A stretch of DNA of 64,000 nucleotides from Siphonodentalium dalli (lineage: Eukaryota; Mollusca; Scaphopoda; Gadilida; Siphonodentaliidae), in assembly GCA_032622095.1 (NCBI GenBank), contig CP136064.1, forward strand, positions 149,111,819 to 149,175,818. Reading direction: 5' to 3'. Position numbers and translations under genes: made by a program. The notes below the pieces were generated by a model. That model saw only the letters and a list, made by a program, of their open reading frames with translations. It ran no database searches and was not told where the DNA came from. Shown in pieces: positions 34,175 through 45,063 of the stretch. The stretch's first letter is position 1. Every line of letters starts with the position of its first letter.

Positions 34175-34679
34175 CTAGCCGATGAGCCCGACGTTGTCCG
34201 GGCTATTCAAAAACCAAATTTCAAGTCGATAGCTCCACCCGTTTCCGATATCTGGTCTGCGCATGCACGAAGCTGGCGTCGCACGGACTCGGCGACCCGA
34301 TAAAATTCGTATCCGGGTAAGATACATTCACATAGCAAATTTCAAGTCGATAGCTCCACCCGTTTCCGAGATCTCGTCTGCGCATGCGCGAAGCGGGCGC
34401 CGCACGGGCTCGGTGACCCGATAAAATTCGCATCCGGGGCAAGATACATTCACATAGAAAATTTCAAGTCGATAGCTCCACCCGTTTCCGAGATCTCGTC
34501 TGCGCATGCGCGAAGCGGGCGCCGCACGGGCTCGCCAATACGACAACGACGACCGCCTGGTCAAACTACACTCACGTACCAAGTTTCGTCCCGATCGGTC
34601 AAGAATCGTAGATTTGTATTAATGACAGACAGACAAACAAACATACATACAGACAGAGGTCTTCAAAATATATATGAGA
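34175..34679 (-). mobile_element. Helitron family B, copy 5
   Basis: On minus it starts TCTCATATATATTTTGAAG at 34679 after A, and has the microsatellite, CTTGACCGATCGGGACGAA and three 122-bp-type units. It ends AGCCCGGACAACGTCGGGCT, CATCGG and CTAG (34178-34175). It is the most 5' member of the minus-strand array. Confidence 0.85.
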
Positions 34680-35175
34680 TATACGGAGTTCTCAATAGAT
34701 AATTATATATATGGTGCATTGAAACATCGATGTAAGTTATCTATATACATTTGAAAAATAGTAATTCGTTTATGGTGTTATGTTATGGCGCGTAGTAGGT
34801 CAAATGTAACATTTTTAGTTGGCATCGTCCTACGGATCAAACGGTTGTGAGTTCGAATCATGGTACATCTTCCACCTGCATAATGTACAACTTTTGTTTA
34901 TATAAACACATTTTAATCGTGGTAAAGTGACAATATCATTAAAACTTAACAAAGAAGACATGCATGCCCTGACGTTTTTTTCTCATTTGTCATAAATGTC
35001 AGTTTGATACTCACAACAACAGCGGACTCGCTAGTAGTTCTTCACCTACACTTCCAAAATAAAACCGATATCCAGATATGCTAGGTCTATTTAAAACAAA
35101 CTCGATTGAATCTTCTTAATACTCTAGTAGCTGAGGGCGTTTTGTATGCACTTTTATGTCCAGAGCAAAACTCTT
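34680..35175. other. unassigned, with a tRNA-like B-box
   Basis: GGTTGTGAGTTCGAATCATGG at 34843-34863 resembles a tRNA T-arm/B-box, preceded by CCTACGGATCAAA, which resembles an Arg(ACG)-type anticodon arm. A proper acceptor stem and D-arm are not found, so at most this is a tRNA-derived SINE remnant. Confidence 0.25.
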
Positions 35176-38100
35176 CACGAATCCACTAATTGAAGGTACA
35201 CGAACAATATTTGGTTGGTGACACATTTCCCATTGAGGGCGAAATGGGTCAAATGGCCACGCCCCTTTTTGCGCGAAGTACTACCACCCGCCGTGACTAT
35301 ATCTCCAGAACCGTTGGACATAGGGGGTCGTGTGACCACTCAAAATGTGCAGAATGGCCACATTATGGGGGGTCAGTAATACATTTTCATATCCAAAAGT
35401 CAATGGTTTTTAAGATAATTGCCAAAAACCAAAAAAAATCCATTTTTAAGGGCCCAATTTTGGGGTTCAGCACTTTTATCTCAAAGCTGAGCCCCCAATT
35501 CAAATTTTATTGATCTATATCCATCGGTGCCACATATAGGTATAATTTCTGTACCATTATTGGATGAGATTGACCTCCAAGGAGCTCTTGACCCTAAAAA
35601 TAAGGTTTTTGGATGGAATATATTGGTCGTAGAATGAAAAACAGACATTTTCCCAATAACAAAGATGTTGAGGAAATCATCAATTATACGGTATTTGATC
35701 AGTAACCTAAAACTCCTACAAAAAGGTTACCTGGTGATATAATTTGAATGTAGTTCATCTTTGATGTGAGATGGCTGCCAAAATGGTTATAAATGGAATG
35801 ACATATATCACATTAGCAATATACTTGTAAATGAGTTCAATGTGTTATTTTCTTTAAACTTATGGGAGAACAGGGTGTTTTTATGGTATTCTAATGTTGA
35901 ATTGAATTATACTCAGCCCACAAGTAGGTTTAGTAAATGTTGAGTTACTACAATTTGATCAATCAGTATGATTCAGTAGTCGAGCAGGTTGTGTCTTTAT
36001 CAGTCCCACATCAATTTTGATTGGCTGCATCACCATTTTGTATAAAGGTTCTACAATTTCCCTAACATGTACATTATTCTAGAACAAATAATGGCTAGCC
36101 TGGAGTGAGTTAGAAGAAAAATACAAGCATCAGTTGATATGCAGATATAAATACATACACATCTACATTCTGCATGTAGCCATGCTATGCAATCGTCCCT
36201 CATGTTTCAACTTATCAAGGAAAAATGATCACATTACCAATGTCTATGATAGTCAGATGTTTTTGTAGATTTTGTGGATGTTGTAGATTTTGTAGATTTG
36301 TGGATGTTGTAATGCAATATAGATCTCCATTATACTTGCACAAATTTATTTTTCATTTCGTCCCTTTAAATTGACTTTAAAGGTGGTGCGTAACATGTAT
36401 GTATATGTGCCATTCCAAAATGTATGTATATGTGCCACTCCAAAAATGTCAGTAAAAGTACTGTAAACCGTTTGGTTTGATGTTATAGGCACAGGAGATA
36501 TATATATACTTTACATGTCAAATATTGTGAACCCTGCAGGTACGTTTATGTGTGTCAGTCGCCTTATGTGTGTGATGTACATGCAGTAACTACATGTATA
36601 TTCTAGTGAAATTTATGGTCTGCACTCTGCAGTATTTCAAAAACATGCTATGGCCATGCCTACATATACATATGTACACTGATTCAAACACAATGATTGT
36701 CAGGTTATAATCTATGTTTGAGGAAAGTTACTATGTATTTTTCATTTGTGTTGCATTTGTCAATATTAATGGGTCCCAGGAGTCCAGATGTTACTAGTGC
36801 AGAGCCCATTTAATTTTCATGAAACTGGTGGACTTCATGTCTATACTCCTAAATAAACATGACTCTGAGTCTTATCAGACCAAGACGGTATTGTGTAGGT
36901 TTTACTAGAATTATATTTAGAAAAGACTCAACCATTATTTTTCCACTGCCCTTATCACAATATATTCATTTGGCAGTATTCATCCCAAGTTTAGTGGTGA
37001 TGCTAATACATTTGGTATGATATTCAGGTAGAGCAAAGCGATCTGAACGAATCGAGGATAAGCCACAATGTGTAGAAAACATTAAAAAACATGTATATTG
37101 TGAAATATTTTAATAATGGGTGCTGGTTTTTACAAACTGGCCATTATTGAGATGACTATTCCTGTTGTTTACCAAACATCAGCGTACACAATAAAATTTT
37201 GAAGTATATATGTTCTTGAATGTTGCATACAGACACTGACTTTTGCACAAATTGCTCGGGTTAGCCAAACAATGCAAAAATAACCAACTTTAGGTAAAAT
37301 GATGGTACTTGACAGAATTGCTTTGACCTACAAACATATCAATCCAGTAGTACCCATCAGCATGATATAAAATTAGCAGGACCACTTAACCTGAGGTGGT
37401 ATTGAAAATGAAAATATCTTTAAAATGGTAAGTTATGAGGGCTATTAGCTATTATGAAGAATTATGTTAGTGAAATTATAGACCCTCATCTTCTCCAACC
37501 TGCAAGTGATGCAACTATCATGGCCAATCAAAACTAATGTGGGACTGACAAAGGCTCATTCTACTATTTTGATTGATTAGTGATCATTCCATCATTTCCT
37601 AAAACTTTTTGTGAGATGAGGTGTCCTTTTGTAAGAATTGATTACTTCTGAAATATATACTGGTATATATGGTCATCTCCCATCTGATTACAACATGTTT
37701 TTACTATGCCCAGGTGCAATACCCATTTTAGGATCGCAACATGTGGCTGCTGCATGAAGCAAACAGCTGGTCATTCCATTTAGTAAAAGTGTTTAGCATG
37801 TTTCATATCTTGGTCACTTAAATCAGATCAGCTGTTAAATGTTGATAACAAATTTTGAAAACCTGTTTTGTTCAATCTGTACATTTCTGTTGATTAGAGC
37901 ACAATTGTTACCTGATTTTTGGTAAAGCACACCAGTTTCCAAGGCATGTTCAGTCATGAAGAGCTCATGTTGTGTGTCGGGATCAACACATCCCCAGCAG
38001 CAATTTCCAGCTAATCCCGTTGTGTGTGGTCAATTGTGCTCTTAAGTCGATCAGAGAATTCGGATAGTTCTTTAAAAAGTGTCATACATATGCTGTGGCC

Positions 38101-38641
38101 TTGGTGGTATTGTATACTTGTGGTGCGTAACATGCTGAAATCGGTTTTTGGCAATTATCTTAAAAACCATTGACTTTTGGATTTGAAAATGTATTACTGA
38201 CCCCCCATAATGTGGATTTTCAGGGTCAAGAGCTCCTTGGAGGTCAATCCCATCCGATAATGGTACAGAAATTATACCTATATGTGGCACCGATGGATAT
38301 AGATCAATAAAATTCGAATTGGGGGCTCAGCTTTGAGATAAAAGTGCTGAACCCCAAAATTGGGCCCTTAAAATGGATTTTTTTTGTTTTTTTGGCAATT
38401 ATCTTAAAAACCATTGACTTTTGGATATGAAAATGTATTACTGACCCCCCATATTGTGGCCATTCCGCACATTTTGAGTGGTCACACGACCCCCTTTGGC
38501 CAACGGTTCTGGAGATATAGTCACGGCGGGTGGTAGTACTTCGCGCAAAAAGGGGCGTGGCCATTTGACCCATTTCGCCCTCAATGGGAAATGTGTCACC
38601 AACCAAATATTGTTCGTGTACCTTCAATTAGTGGATTCGTG
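35176..38641. mobile_element. 3.5-kb long-inverted-repeat element
   Basis: Terminal arms of about 420 bp (35176-35596 and 38222-38641) are near-identical inverted copies that begin CACGAATCCACTAATTGAAG. They include the phrase CCACGCCCCTTTTTGCGCGA. The right arm carries an extra copy of the ATTATGGGGGGTCAGTAATA segment (38145-38215). Weaker inverted similarity continues inward (35930-36035 against 37490-37600, sharing CAGTCCCACATYARTTTTGA). The 1.4-kb centre has no long open frame and no transposase motif. Target duplication was not identified. It could be a non-autonomous DNA element or an inverted genomic duplication. Confidence 0.7.
36051..37480. other. centre of the long-inverted-repeat element
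   Basis: No open frame over 60 codons and no motif. ATGTATGTATATGTGCCA is duplicated at about 36395-36435. Confidence 0.4.
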
Positions 38642-39387
38642 GTTTTACAACCATTGGTTTCCTGACATATATATGGTAACACTCACAATGTGGAATATCA
38701 ATTGTTATATTTCATCACCCCTCCCGAATAACAATTACATGTGGGTATTTGTGTATGGTGGTAGACATGTATCTATTGAGTTTGTTACAAATTACACCTC
38801 GCTGTCCTCGGTGGTAACGTAGGTATCCACATTCTGGCTTCATGGCATTAACTGATCTTAATTCTGATGTAATATTTCTGACAGTTGCAACTCAAACGAT
38901 TTCTAAAAGTTTGCCCCGAGCGCTGTAATCTGAGGCGATGCGAATATCTCAGTGGCTTATTTAGTCAATGTAAATCGTGTTGAAACACCTGAATGTAGTC
39001 TTGCCTTCAGTAACGTAGGTATCGATTCTGCATACTGAATCTGCCCTGATCTTTGTGAGATTGATTATCGGGCAGTGATATTTTATTTGTTTTGGTGTCG
39101 CACACTCTACCTGACATTCACATATGCATTATGTCATGGTAGCATGCACACATTTTATGCTAGATGGCTGCTTCATCAATTGTTCCCCATAAGCGAGAAT
39201 CACCCATATACGGATTGTGGCAGCCTAATGCGATATGAATTTTACCGATTGCGCCTGATTGCGCCATTGATAAATTGTTCGGAGATGTTAAGAGCAGAAG
39301 AGCAGCAGGCTATACACTGCAGTTAGTACTATCTGGATCATATACGTTTTTCAGTATTCTTCCATCCGTATCAGCTGAGTATCGAAC
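38642..39387. other. unassigned sequence
   Basis: Short open frames only (83 codons at 39075-39326) with no recognised motif. Confidence 0.35.
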
Positions 39388-39740
39388 CATGACCCACCAG
39401 GCTTCAGACGAGAAGATATCACAACCCACCAGGCTTCGGGCGAGAACAGATCACGACCCACTAGGTTTCAGACGATAACAGACCAGGACCCATTTGGCTT
39501 CAGACGAGAATATATCATGACCCACCATGCAGGCTTCAGACGAGAACAGATCACAACCCACTAGGTTTCAGACGAGAACTGATCACGACCCACCAGGCTT
39601 CATACTAGAACATATCACGACCCACTATAGGTTTCAGACGAGAACAGATCACGACCCACCAGGCTTCAGACGAGAAGATATCACGACCCACTTGGCTTCA
39701 GACGAGAATATATCACGACCCATCAGGCTTCAGACTTGAC
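39388..39740 (+). repeat. ~33-bp minisatellite, 11 units
   Basis: Units have the form GGCTTCAGACGAGAACAGAT followed by CACGACCCACCA, starting near 39401 and recurring every 31-35 bases to 39728. Two interleaved variants alternate: GGCTTC with GATATCAC or ATATATCAC, and GGTTTC with ACAGATCAC. The 70-codon frame inside is a translation of the repeat. Confidence 0.92.
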
Positions 39741-39745
39741 TGGTC

Positions 39746-40250
39746 CCTGGACTATAAACGACATGGTGGGGGTTGGGTGTCTAGCCCGGTAGCCCCCCCC
39801 CCCCCCGCCCAACATTGGTCAACATTTTCAACAGTTGGAAATTTCTTACCTGACCAGTGCCTGACATAACATTAGATGGAAATGTTAAACTTGCATATAG
39901 ATTGATATTTTTCTCATTGTTTGATTTTCCAACCAGTAATTAATGGGCAATATTTTGTTTTATCCCAACAGCTTATCTTTCTACTTTTGGTAAAGTTTGG
40001 TCTGAAACGGGACAACATTACGGGTGTGTTAGGTTGGAAATTTCCGACAGTTGGTAAGTTTGAGGTATGTACCAGTTGGACAGTTCCAAACCAAATGGTG
40101 GGAGGGGTGCAAATCGTGTTTCTTGGACATGCGAGTTTAGTCTGGTTCAAGTGGGTGCAATTGTAAATTCCATGGTGGACACTGAATTTTTTAGCAGGGT
40201 CATTTTCTGTTGCCATAAGCCAACCGTGCGCACGCCATATAGTTTACATT
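39746..40250 (+). repeat. dispersed repeat with GTTGGAAATTTCC motifs
   Basis: A C-rich run (about 39788) is followed by AACAGTTGGAAATTTC, TTGGAAATTTCCGACAGTTG, GGAGGGGTGCAAATCG and GTCTGGTTCAAGTGGGTGCA. The same phrases recur at 63590-63735 and, in part, inside the hAT-like element at 50,200-50,900. Function unknown. Confidence 0.55.
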
Positions 40251-41209
40251 TATAGAAAAATAGGTTCAAAGCCAATAGACGCAGCATAGATGAATATGAT
40301 TAATTTGAACATTCTCGTCGTTCTCACAAATAAAGCTGTTATGTACACCACATCTTCACGATTCTGTGCGTAAACAGTCACAATTCTTCGGTTTTCGCCT
40401 AAAAAAATGAATCATCACGCGACTACAAGCTGTGATTTTTCATGGTTTTATGAAAGTCACTAATCAGCTTTCAGCGGTAGGCAATAGCGATACGCGATAT
40501 ATTACTACAGGGCAGGCACGCGCAAAACGGCAGCTTGCTGTCTTGTTCTGGGATACGGCGCCGATTTTATTTCATTTCGCAATTAGGTGCTAGCTGCAAT
40601 TAGCCGCAAAGCATCTGATTAGCAACAGGGGCCCATAGAGCTATGTCATTCCCTGAAGCGACATCAGAAATATTTTTGAGCAATTATGAATCGCATTAGT
40701 CGGGTACTTTTCCATCGCACCGCAGTCTCGTTGCAGTGAATCAAACCGATCACGTTTGGCCCCGCTCCACCTTTTTAGATCACCACTCTACCTGTTACAG
40801 GGCACCATTACACCGGGCGCGGCGAAATGAACTTAGGCCCACTTCATTTTCGAATTCCGCAGATCACATTATTCCGTATTATTCCGTATTAGAAACCATT
40901 TGGAAGAGGAACCAACAATATAAATATTCTACCGGAATACGGAACAGCTGTGGCCTAGAGGTGTCCACCAAGTGACAGAAATTCACACCAAGACTCCCCC
41001 GTTATTTACCACATAATGCATCCTAATTCACAACTAAGAGATAGAGTTATTCACCTTTCATTGATGGTGATAATAGACTGGCAGTACAGACCATATCGAA
41101 ATTAAGCACACGCATAACACACGTCGGTACCTTGACATAACAACATGTTCAGTTTATTCGATCGGATAAGTTGATAATACAATGTTTTTGGAGCTTCCTC
41201 TTTCAAATG
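40251..41209. other. unassigned sequence
   Basis: No repeat partner or coding motif recognised. Confidence 0.35.
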
Positions 41210-41325
41210 GTGTATACAATGGTATATAATATGGAATATCTGGATATACTGTGATCTGGGGATTAGAAAATTAAGTTGGCTTTATAACAGTCATGCACAA
41301 CTGGGATGTAAGCTTCTCCTGATCT
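41210..41325 (-). pseudogene. duplicate fragment of LINE endonuclease region
   Basis: Nearly identical to 44508-44606: both contain GGAATATCTGGATATACTGT and GTCATGCACAACTGGGATGT. On minus it encodes the same decayed piece preceding the GGGVAIF endonuclease motif. It lies about 0.5 kb downstream (minus sense) of the main LINE remnant, in the same orientation. Confidence 0.75.
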
Positions 41326-41816
41326 TGGACTTGCATTTTACGTAAACAACATTTTATTCTAACTCTCACATATACATGAATATATAATAATTACATTATG
41401 AGAATCTTTATAGATACAATTTTTTCGTTTCTTGTTTTTGGTGAGGTTTTCAATTGTGAGATATGGAGGATCTGACAACAAGCAAAATAAAGTCATCTCC
41501 TCAGTGTGTTACTTCTGAATCAGAAATTATTTCATTATGGTTATACTATATGCCGAGTTAGCTTTTTTTTCTGCTCCGGGTGAGAATTAGCACATGGTCA
41601 TCTATAAAGGAAAGTCATGAATGGGTAAAAGATTTCGAAAATATATTGTAACTGAAAATTGTCATGAACTTTATCTATACGATACTTTTATCAGTCAATA
41701 TAGGGTATGACTAGGGTGTTTTAAAGAGAAACTATAATAATTTAATATTAATAAAGAAAAAAAGCACAATTGAAAATCCCAAGCCTATGTCCATGGATAA
41801 ATGTTATTACTTTATT
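41326..41816. other. unassigned A+T-rich sequence
   Basis: Nothing recognised. It sits between two LINE pieces. Confidence 0.3.
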
Positions 41817-42924
41817 ATATATGCATCTTTCAAATGCCTTTGACAAGCAACTGAGTAATGATACCGGTTGGTATAGTTACTGGGAATAGCTGGGTCACCT
41901 TTCTTAAAGATAGTGACAACATTAGCTTGTTTCCACTCAGATCAGCTGCTCAGATGGAAAAAATAATTTTCAAGAAATATGTTGAATATATGTAACAATG
42001 GTGCGCACAGGGATTCAGCACAATATTTGAGTACCTTGGGGCTAATTGAGTCGGGTCCAATTGCTTTTGCTGGATTTTGCGATTTTAATGCAGTGAATAC
42101 ATCATCATTATTTAATTTTATGTGGTCAAGTTTGTTTTTTTCCCAATCATGATCCAAAGTTGGCACTAATCTATTATTATCGTTTAATGATATCTCACAA
42201 AGGTGAGTGTTGAGGCATTCAGCTTTTTGACAGTTGTCTGTTAGGAAGCTACCGTTCAACTGCAGTGGCGGGGGGGGGGGGGGAATTGTTTTATAAGTTT
42301 CATTCATGACAAATTTATTCATCGTTTTCCACCATATTGAAGATTCGGTGTTTTCATTATTTAGTATTATTTCATTCTTAGATATGTAGTCCCTTTTAGG
42401 GTTCCTTATTGCATCTACAGCTTCATTACGAATAGTTTGGAATTTTGCCCAGTTATTTATATTTTGTGTATTCTTGGTCAATTTATGTGATCTCTTTCTT
42501 TTGCGAATTAACTTTCTAATATAAAGTGGGGTATCACTTCTTATTTTTACTTGTTTGTGTGGGGTATTTTCTTTAACAGCCTGCATCAGTTACTTTATTG
42601 GTTATTTTGTTAAGGGGCAAGTTTTTTAGTTCCTTTCTGAAACTCCATTTGTTAATTTGATCATTTATAGCATCGTAATTTACATCGAAATAGTCCCAAA
42701 CTATTCTTTCCAATAACTCATTCTTTTGTTTTTGATGTGCTTTTATATTGATTAGGACAGGACAGTGGTATCTTATTTGCTGTGATGGGATAAATGAACC
42801 AATGACTTCAGTATCATCCACAATACTGGGGTTGTTTGTCAAAACAAGATCAATTAATGCTGCACTTGTTTCTGTGAAGTGTGTGGTCTGGCTTACTAAT
42901 TGTTTTAGTTCAAACTTACCCTTA
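41817..42924 (-). pseudogene. CR1/Jockey-type LINE: endonuclease end, linker, RT start
   Basis: On minus, from 42924: FELKQLVSQTTHFTETSAAL then IDLVLTNN is the C-terminal part of the exonuclease-endonuclease-phosphatase type endonuclease, and PSQQIRYHCPVLINI is the degenerate final catalytic block. A basic linker follows (TPLYIRKLIRKRKRSHKL), after a frameshift near 42580. The opening of the reverse transcriptase (NPAKAIGPDSISPKVLK, then CAPLLHIFNIFLE) is readable to 41942. After another frameshift come EWKQANVVTIFKKGDPAIPS and LLSCLSKAFERCIY, ending at about 41817. Catalytic RT motifs downstream are absent. A proline run (PPPPPP) comes from a G homopolymer at about 42269-42282. The rest of the endonuclease lies at 44249-44612, beyond an insertion. 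Confidence 0.9.
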
Positions 42925-44248
42925 ACTCATTGAGTGCCAGGTCTCCTGAGGGGAATCGATATCTGTACGCCAGGTCTCCTGGGAAAAAAGAACATTATTC
43001 ACACTAACTATATATTTAGTTTGACTATTCAATATAGGACAGAATCGAATTGACAGCAGGCATTGATAGTATAGGCCCTATCCATGACCTGCTTTTAAAC
43101 TCCATGTCCGGTACTCGGGGGTCATCATAGGTCAAAAATTTCATGTTGCCATGGCAACGAGGACTTAAAATTGACACCGATTGACTGAAATCACAAAGTT
43201 GTTGTTTTGTGTGGCCATCTAAATAATTTATTCAGTGTAGTTTTAGACATTAATTTTGCTGGTGGAATAACATAGCATTTTAGATAGAATCCGGGGGGGG
43301 GGGGGGGTGGGTAATCGGTGTGACTAAACGAATTTTGTGAATGGGATGACGTTTACAATGAACACTCTCAGAGAAAAGCAGATTATTAAATTGAAAACTA
43401 TTTGGAAATGTATTGTTTCGTTCTTTTTGGCCTATAATAGTCGCACTTGCCGCGGTGGGACGTACTTCCAGTTTGTACTGTATCTAGGTGACAATGCCAC
43501 ACATTAGTACATCGGATTAACCCGGTGACGATTATATCCGATTCAGCGCATCGACCCCCCCCCCTTTCGTACCAAATTTCAGTTCGATATCGTAAATAAT
43601 GTAAGAGCAATATACTGACAATTTTTTTCTATAGTAAATTCTCATTGTAATTTGGCGAACCCCTTAAGGTACAGAGTTTGATTGACATATTGTGTTCGTT
43701 GTCGACATCAGCGTTCCTGTGTCGTTTTGGTGTCAAACCAAGTTTACGATGGATCAGGGCATGCCCGACTTTATAGGAATGAACCTTTACGCAATTAAAA
43801 TCGGTTTCCAATCAACAGATATGTAACTGTATCCGTTGACCTCTTAGAGAGTTTGAACTCTGCAAGTCTAAGTCGCGCCCACAGATCACATCAATTTTCA
43901 CCACCTGTTTTCATACGACTGTATCTCCTAAACGCCTCGACATGCGGAGCTGCCTGATGCGTCATTTGAACGGAGACATGCTGGGCTATACCCCGATGTA
44001 CAAGTTGAATCTGCGCATGCGCGTATATACAGACCCCCCCCCCTTGAAAATTAAACAAACGCTTCTCCCAAAATGTGACTTGTGGTATGCAGGGTTCTAA
44101 TCATTTGCAAACAGATTGAAAGTGTGAGATTGGATTAGAAGGCAGAATGTTACAAACGGTATGTGTCGGGCGACGAGTTATCTCGTCGCCGGCGCTCAGA
44201 TGGTGTCTTTCGGGCGACGAGATATCTCGTCGCCGGCGCTCAATGAGT
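42925..44248. mobile_element. 1.32-kb insertion splitting the LINE endonuclease
   Basis: It separates ETIVCGDFNENQLNDPGKEI (minus, ending about 44250) from KGKFELKQLV (starting about 42920), which are adjacent in LINE endonucleases. The ends are ACTCATTGAGTGCCAGG (left) and, complemented, ACTCATTGAGCGCCGG (right), so it has short imperfect inverted termini. TTAA occurs at the left boundary (42922-42925); the right boundary reads ATGA in the matching place, so a piggyBac-like TTAA duplication is possible but not proven. The interior has a G-rich run (43291-43306), C runs and no long open frame. Confidence 0.7.
44168..44234. repeat. paired 20-bp perfect palindromes
   Basis: GCGACGAGATATCTCGTCGC (44213-44232) is a perfect palindrome. 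A one-base variant lies at 44169-44188. Each is followed by CGGCGCTCA, so the unit is a 44-bp direct repeat at the right end of the insertion. Confidence 0.9.
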
Positions 44249-44612
44249 CATATCTCTTTGCCTGGGTCGTTCAGCTGATTCTCATTAAAATCTCCACATA
44301 CTATTGTCTCGTCCATGGTCCCCGACCGTTCCAATTATTTGGAGGCCGATAGATGCATCCAAGAGAAAGATTTAATTTAGTAGAAAATATTACCACCCAT
44401 GCATATACTGCCTCTAGTGAAGTTTCCTGTATTTTTGGGTCAACTAATTGTTTATATGCAATCGTATTTCTGATATAAATATTGCTACTCCGCCTCCCCG
44501 TTTGCCTACAATGGTATATACTATGGAATATCTGGATATACTGTGATCTGGGGATTCGAAAATTAAGTTGGCCTTTAACAGTCATGCACAACTGGGATGT
44601 AAGCTTCAAACA
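44249..44612 (-). pseudogene. CR1/Jockey-type LINE: endonuclease N-terminal and middle part
   Basis: On minus, SPDHSISRYSIVYTIVGK then GGGVAIFIS is the conserved mid-endonuclease block. A frameshift leads to IRNTIAYKQLVDPKIQETS, and LNLSLGCIYRPPNNW follows (the YRPP motif of LINE endonucleases). Another frameshift leads to ETIVCGDFNENQL (the GDFN catalytic motif). The frame is cut off by the insertion at 44248. The N-terminal metal-binding region is missing. Confidence 0.88.
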
Positions 44613-44614
44613 AA

Positions 44615-44736
44615 TGTTTGCCACGGAAAATATTCCAACGGCATCTCAAACCTTTTTGGGACGATCGTCTGAATGATCTACTCAAAGAAATGAAACGTCT
44701 CCGTACTTTGTGGTTAGCCGATGGTCGTCCCAGGAC
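44615..44736 (+). pseudogene. second LINE fragment (endonuclease-RT linker)
   Basis: The plus frame reads HLKPFWDDRLNDLLKEMKRL then WLADGRPR, the pattern of the basic linker between endonuclease and reverse transcriptase in several LINE clades. It is on the strand opposite to the neighbouring LINE and abuts a hairpin that truncates it. The fragment is short, so the clade is unknown. Confidence 0.55.
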
Positions 44737-44875
44737 GAACATGACATTTGGAACTTACTGTTCCCTATTCCTTATTTTCAAAAATGTCGTTTTCGGCGGC
44801 CCATGCATGCCGTCAAATCGGCCGAAAACGACATTTTTGAAAATAAGAATAAGGAATGTTCCAAATGTCATGTTC
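44737..44875. repeat. inverted repeat of 62/55 bp
   Basis: The left arm 44737-44798 and right arm 44821-44875 share GAACATGACATTTGGAAC and TTTTCAAAAATGTCGTTTTC in inverted orientation. The left arm has a 7-base extra piece. Confidence 0.85.
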
Positions 44876-45063
44876 GTTCAATTACGATCAATTTTGTGTG
44901 TTTTTAGCTCCAAGACGAGTGGGAGGTGACAAATTAGGACCACGTTGTCAACGTTCCATTGGTATAGATAGTTTAGGAAACTAAATTTACATTCACATTG
45001 GAATTTGCTGCTTTTATGCAGGAAAATATTGACAATCATGCATGTGACACGCCGGGAACATGT
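44876..45063. other. unassigned short interval
   Basis: Nothing recognised. Confidence 0.3.

Noticed and set aside
34820-34866. Functional tRNA gene
   Set aside because: No acceptor stem or D-arm pairing could be found around the B-box-like sequence.
39388-39740. CRISPR-like short repeats
   Set aside because: Adjacent ~33-bp units with no spacers; an ordinary minisatellite.
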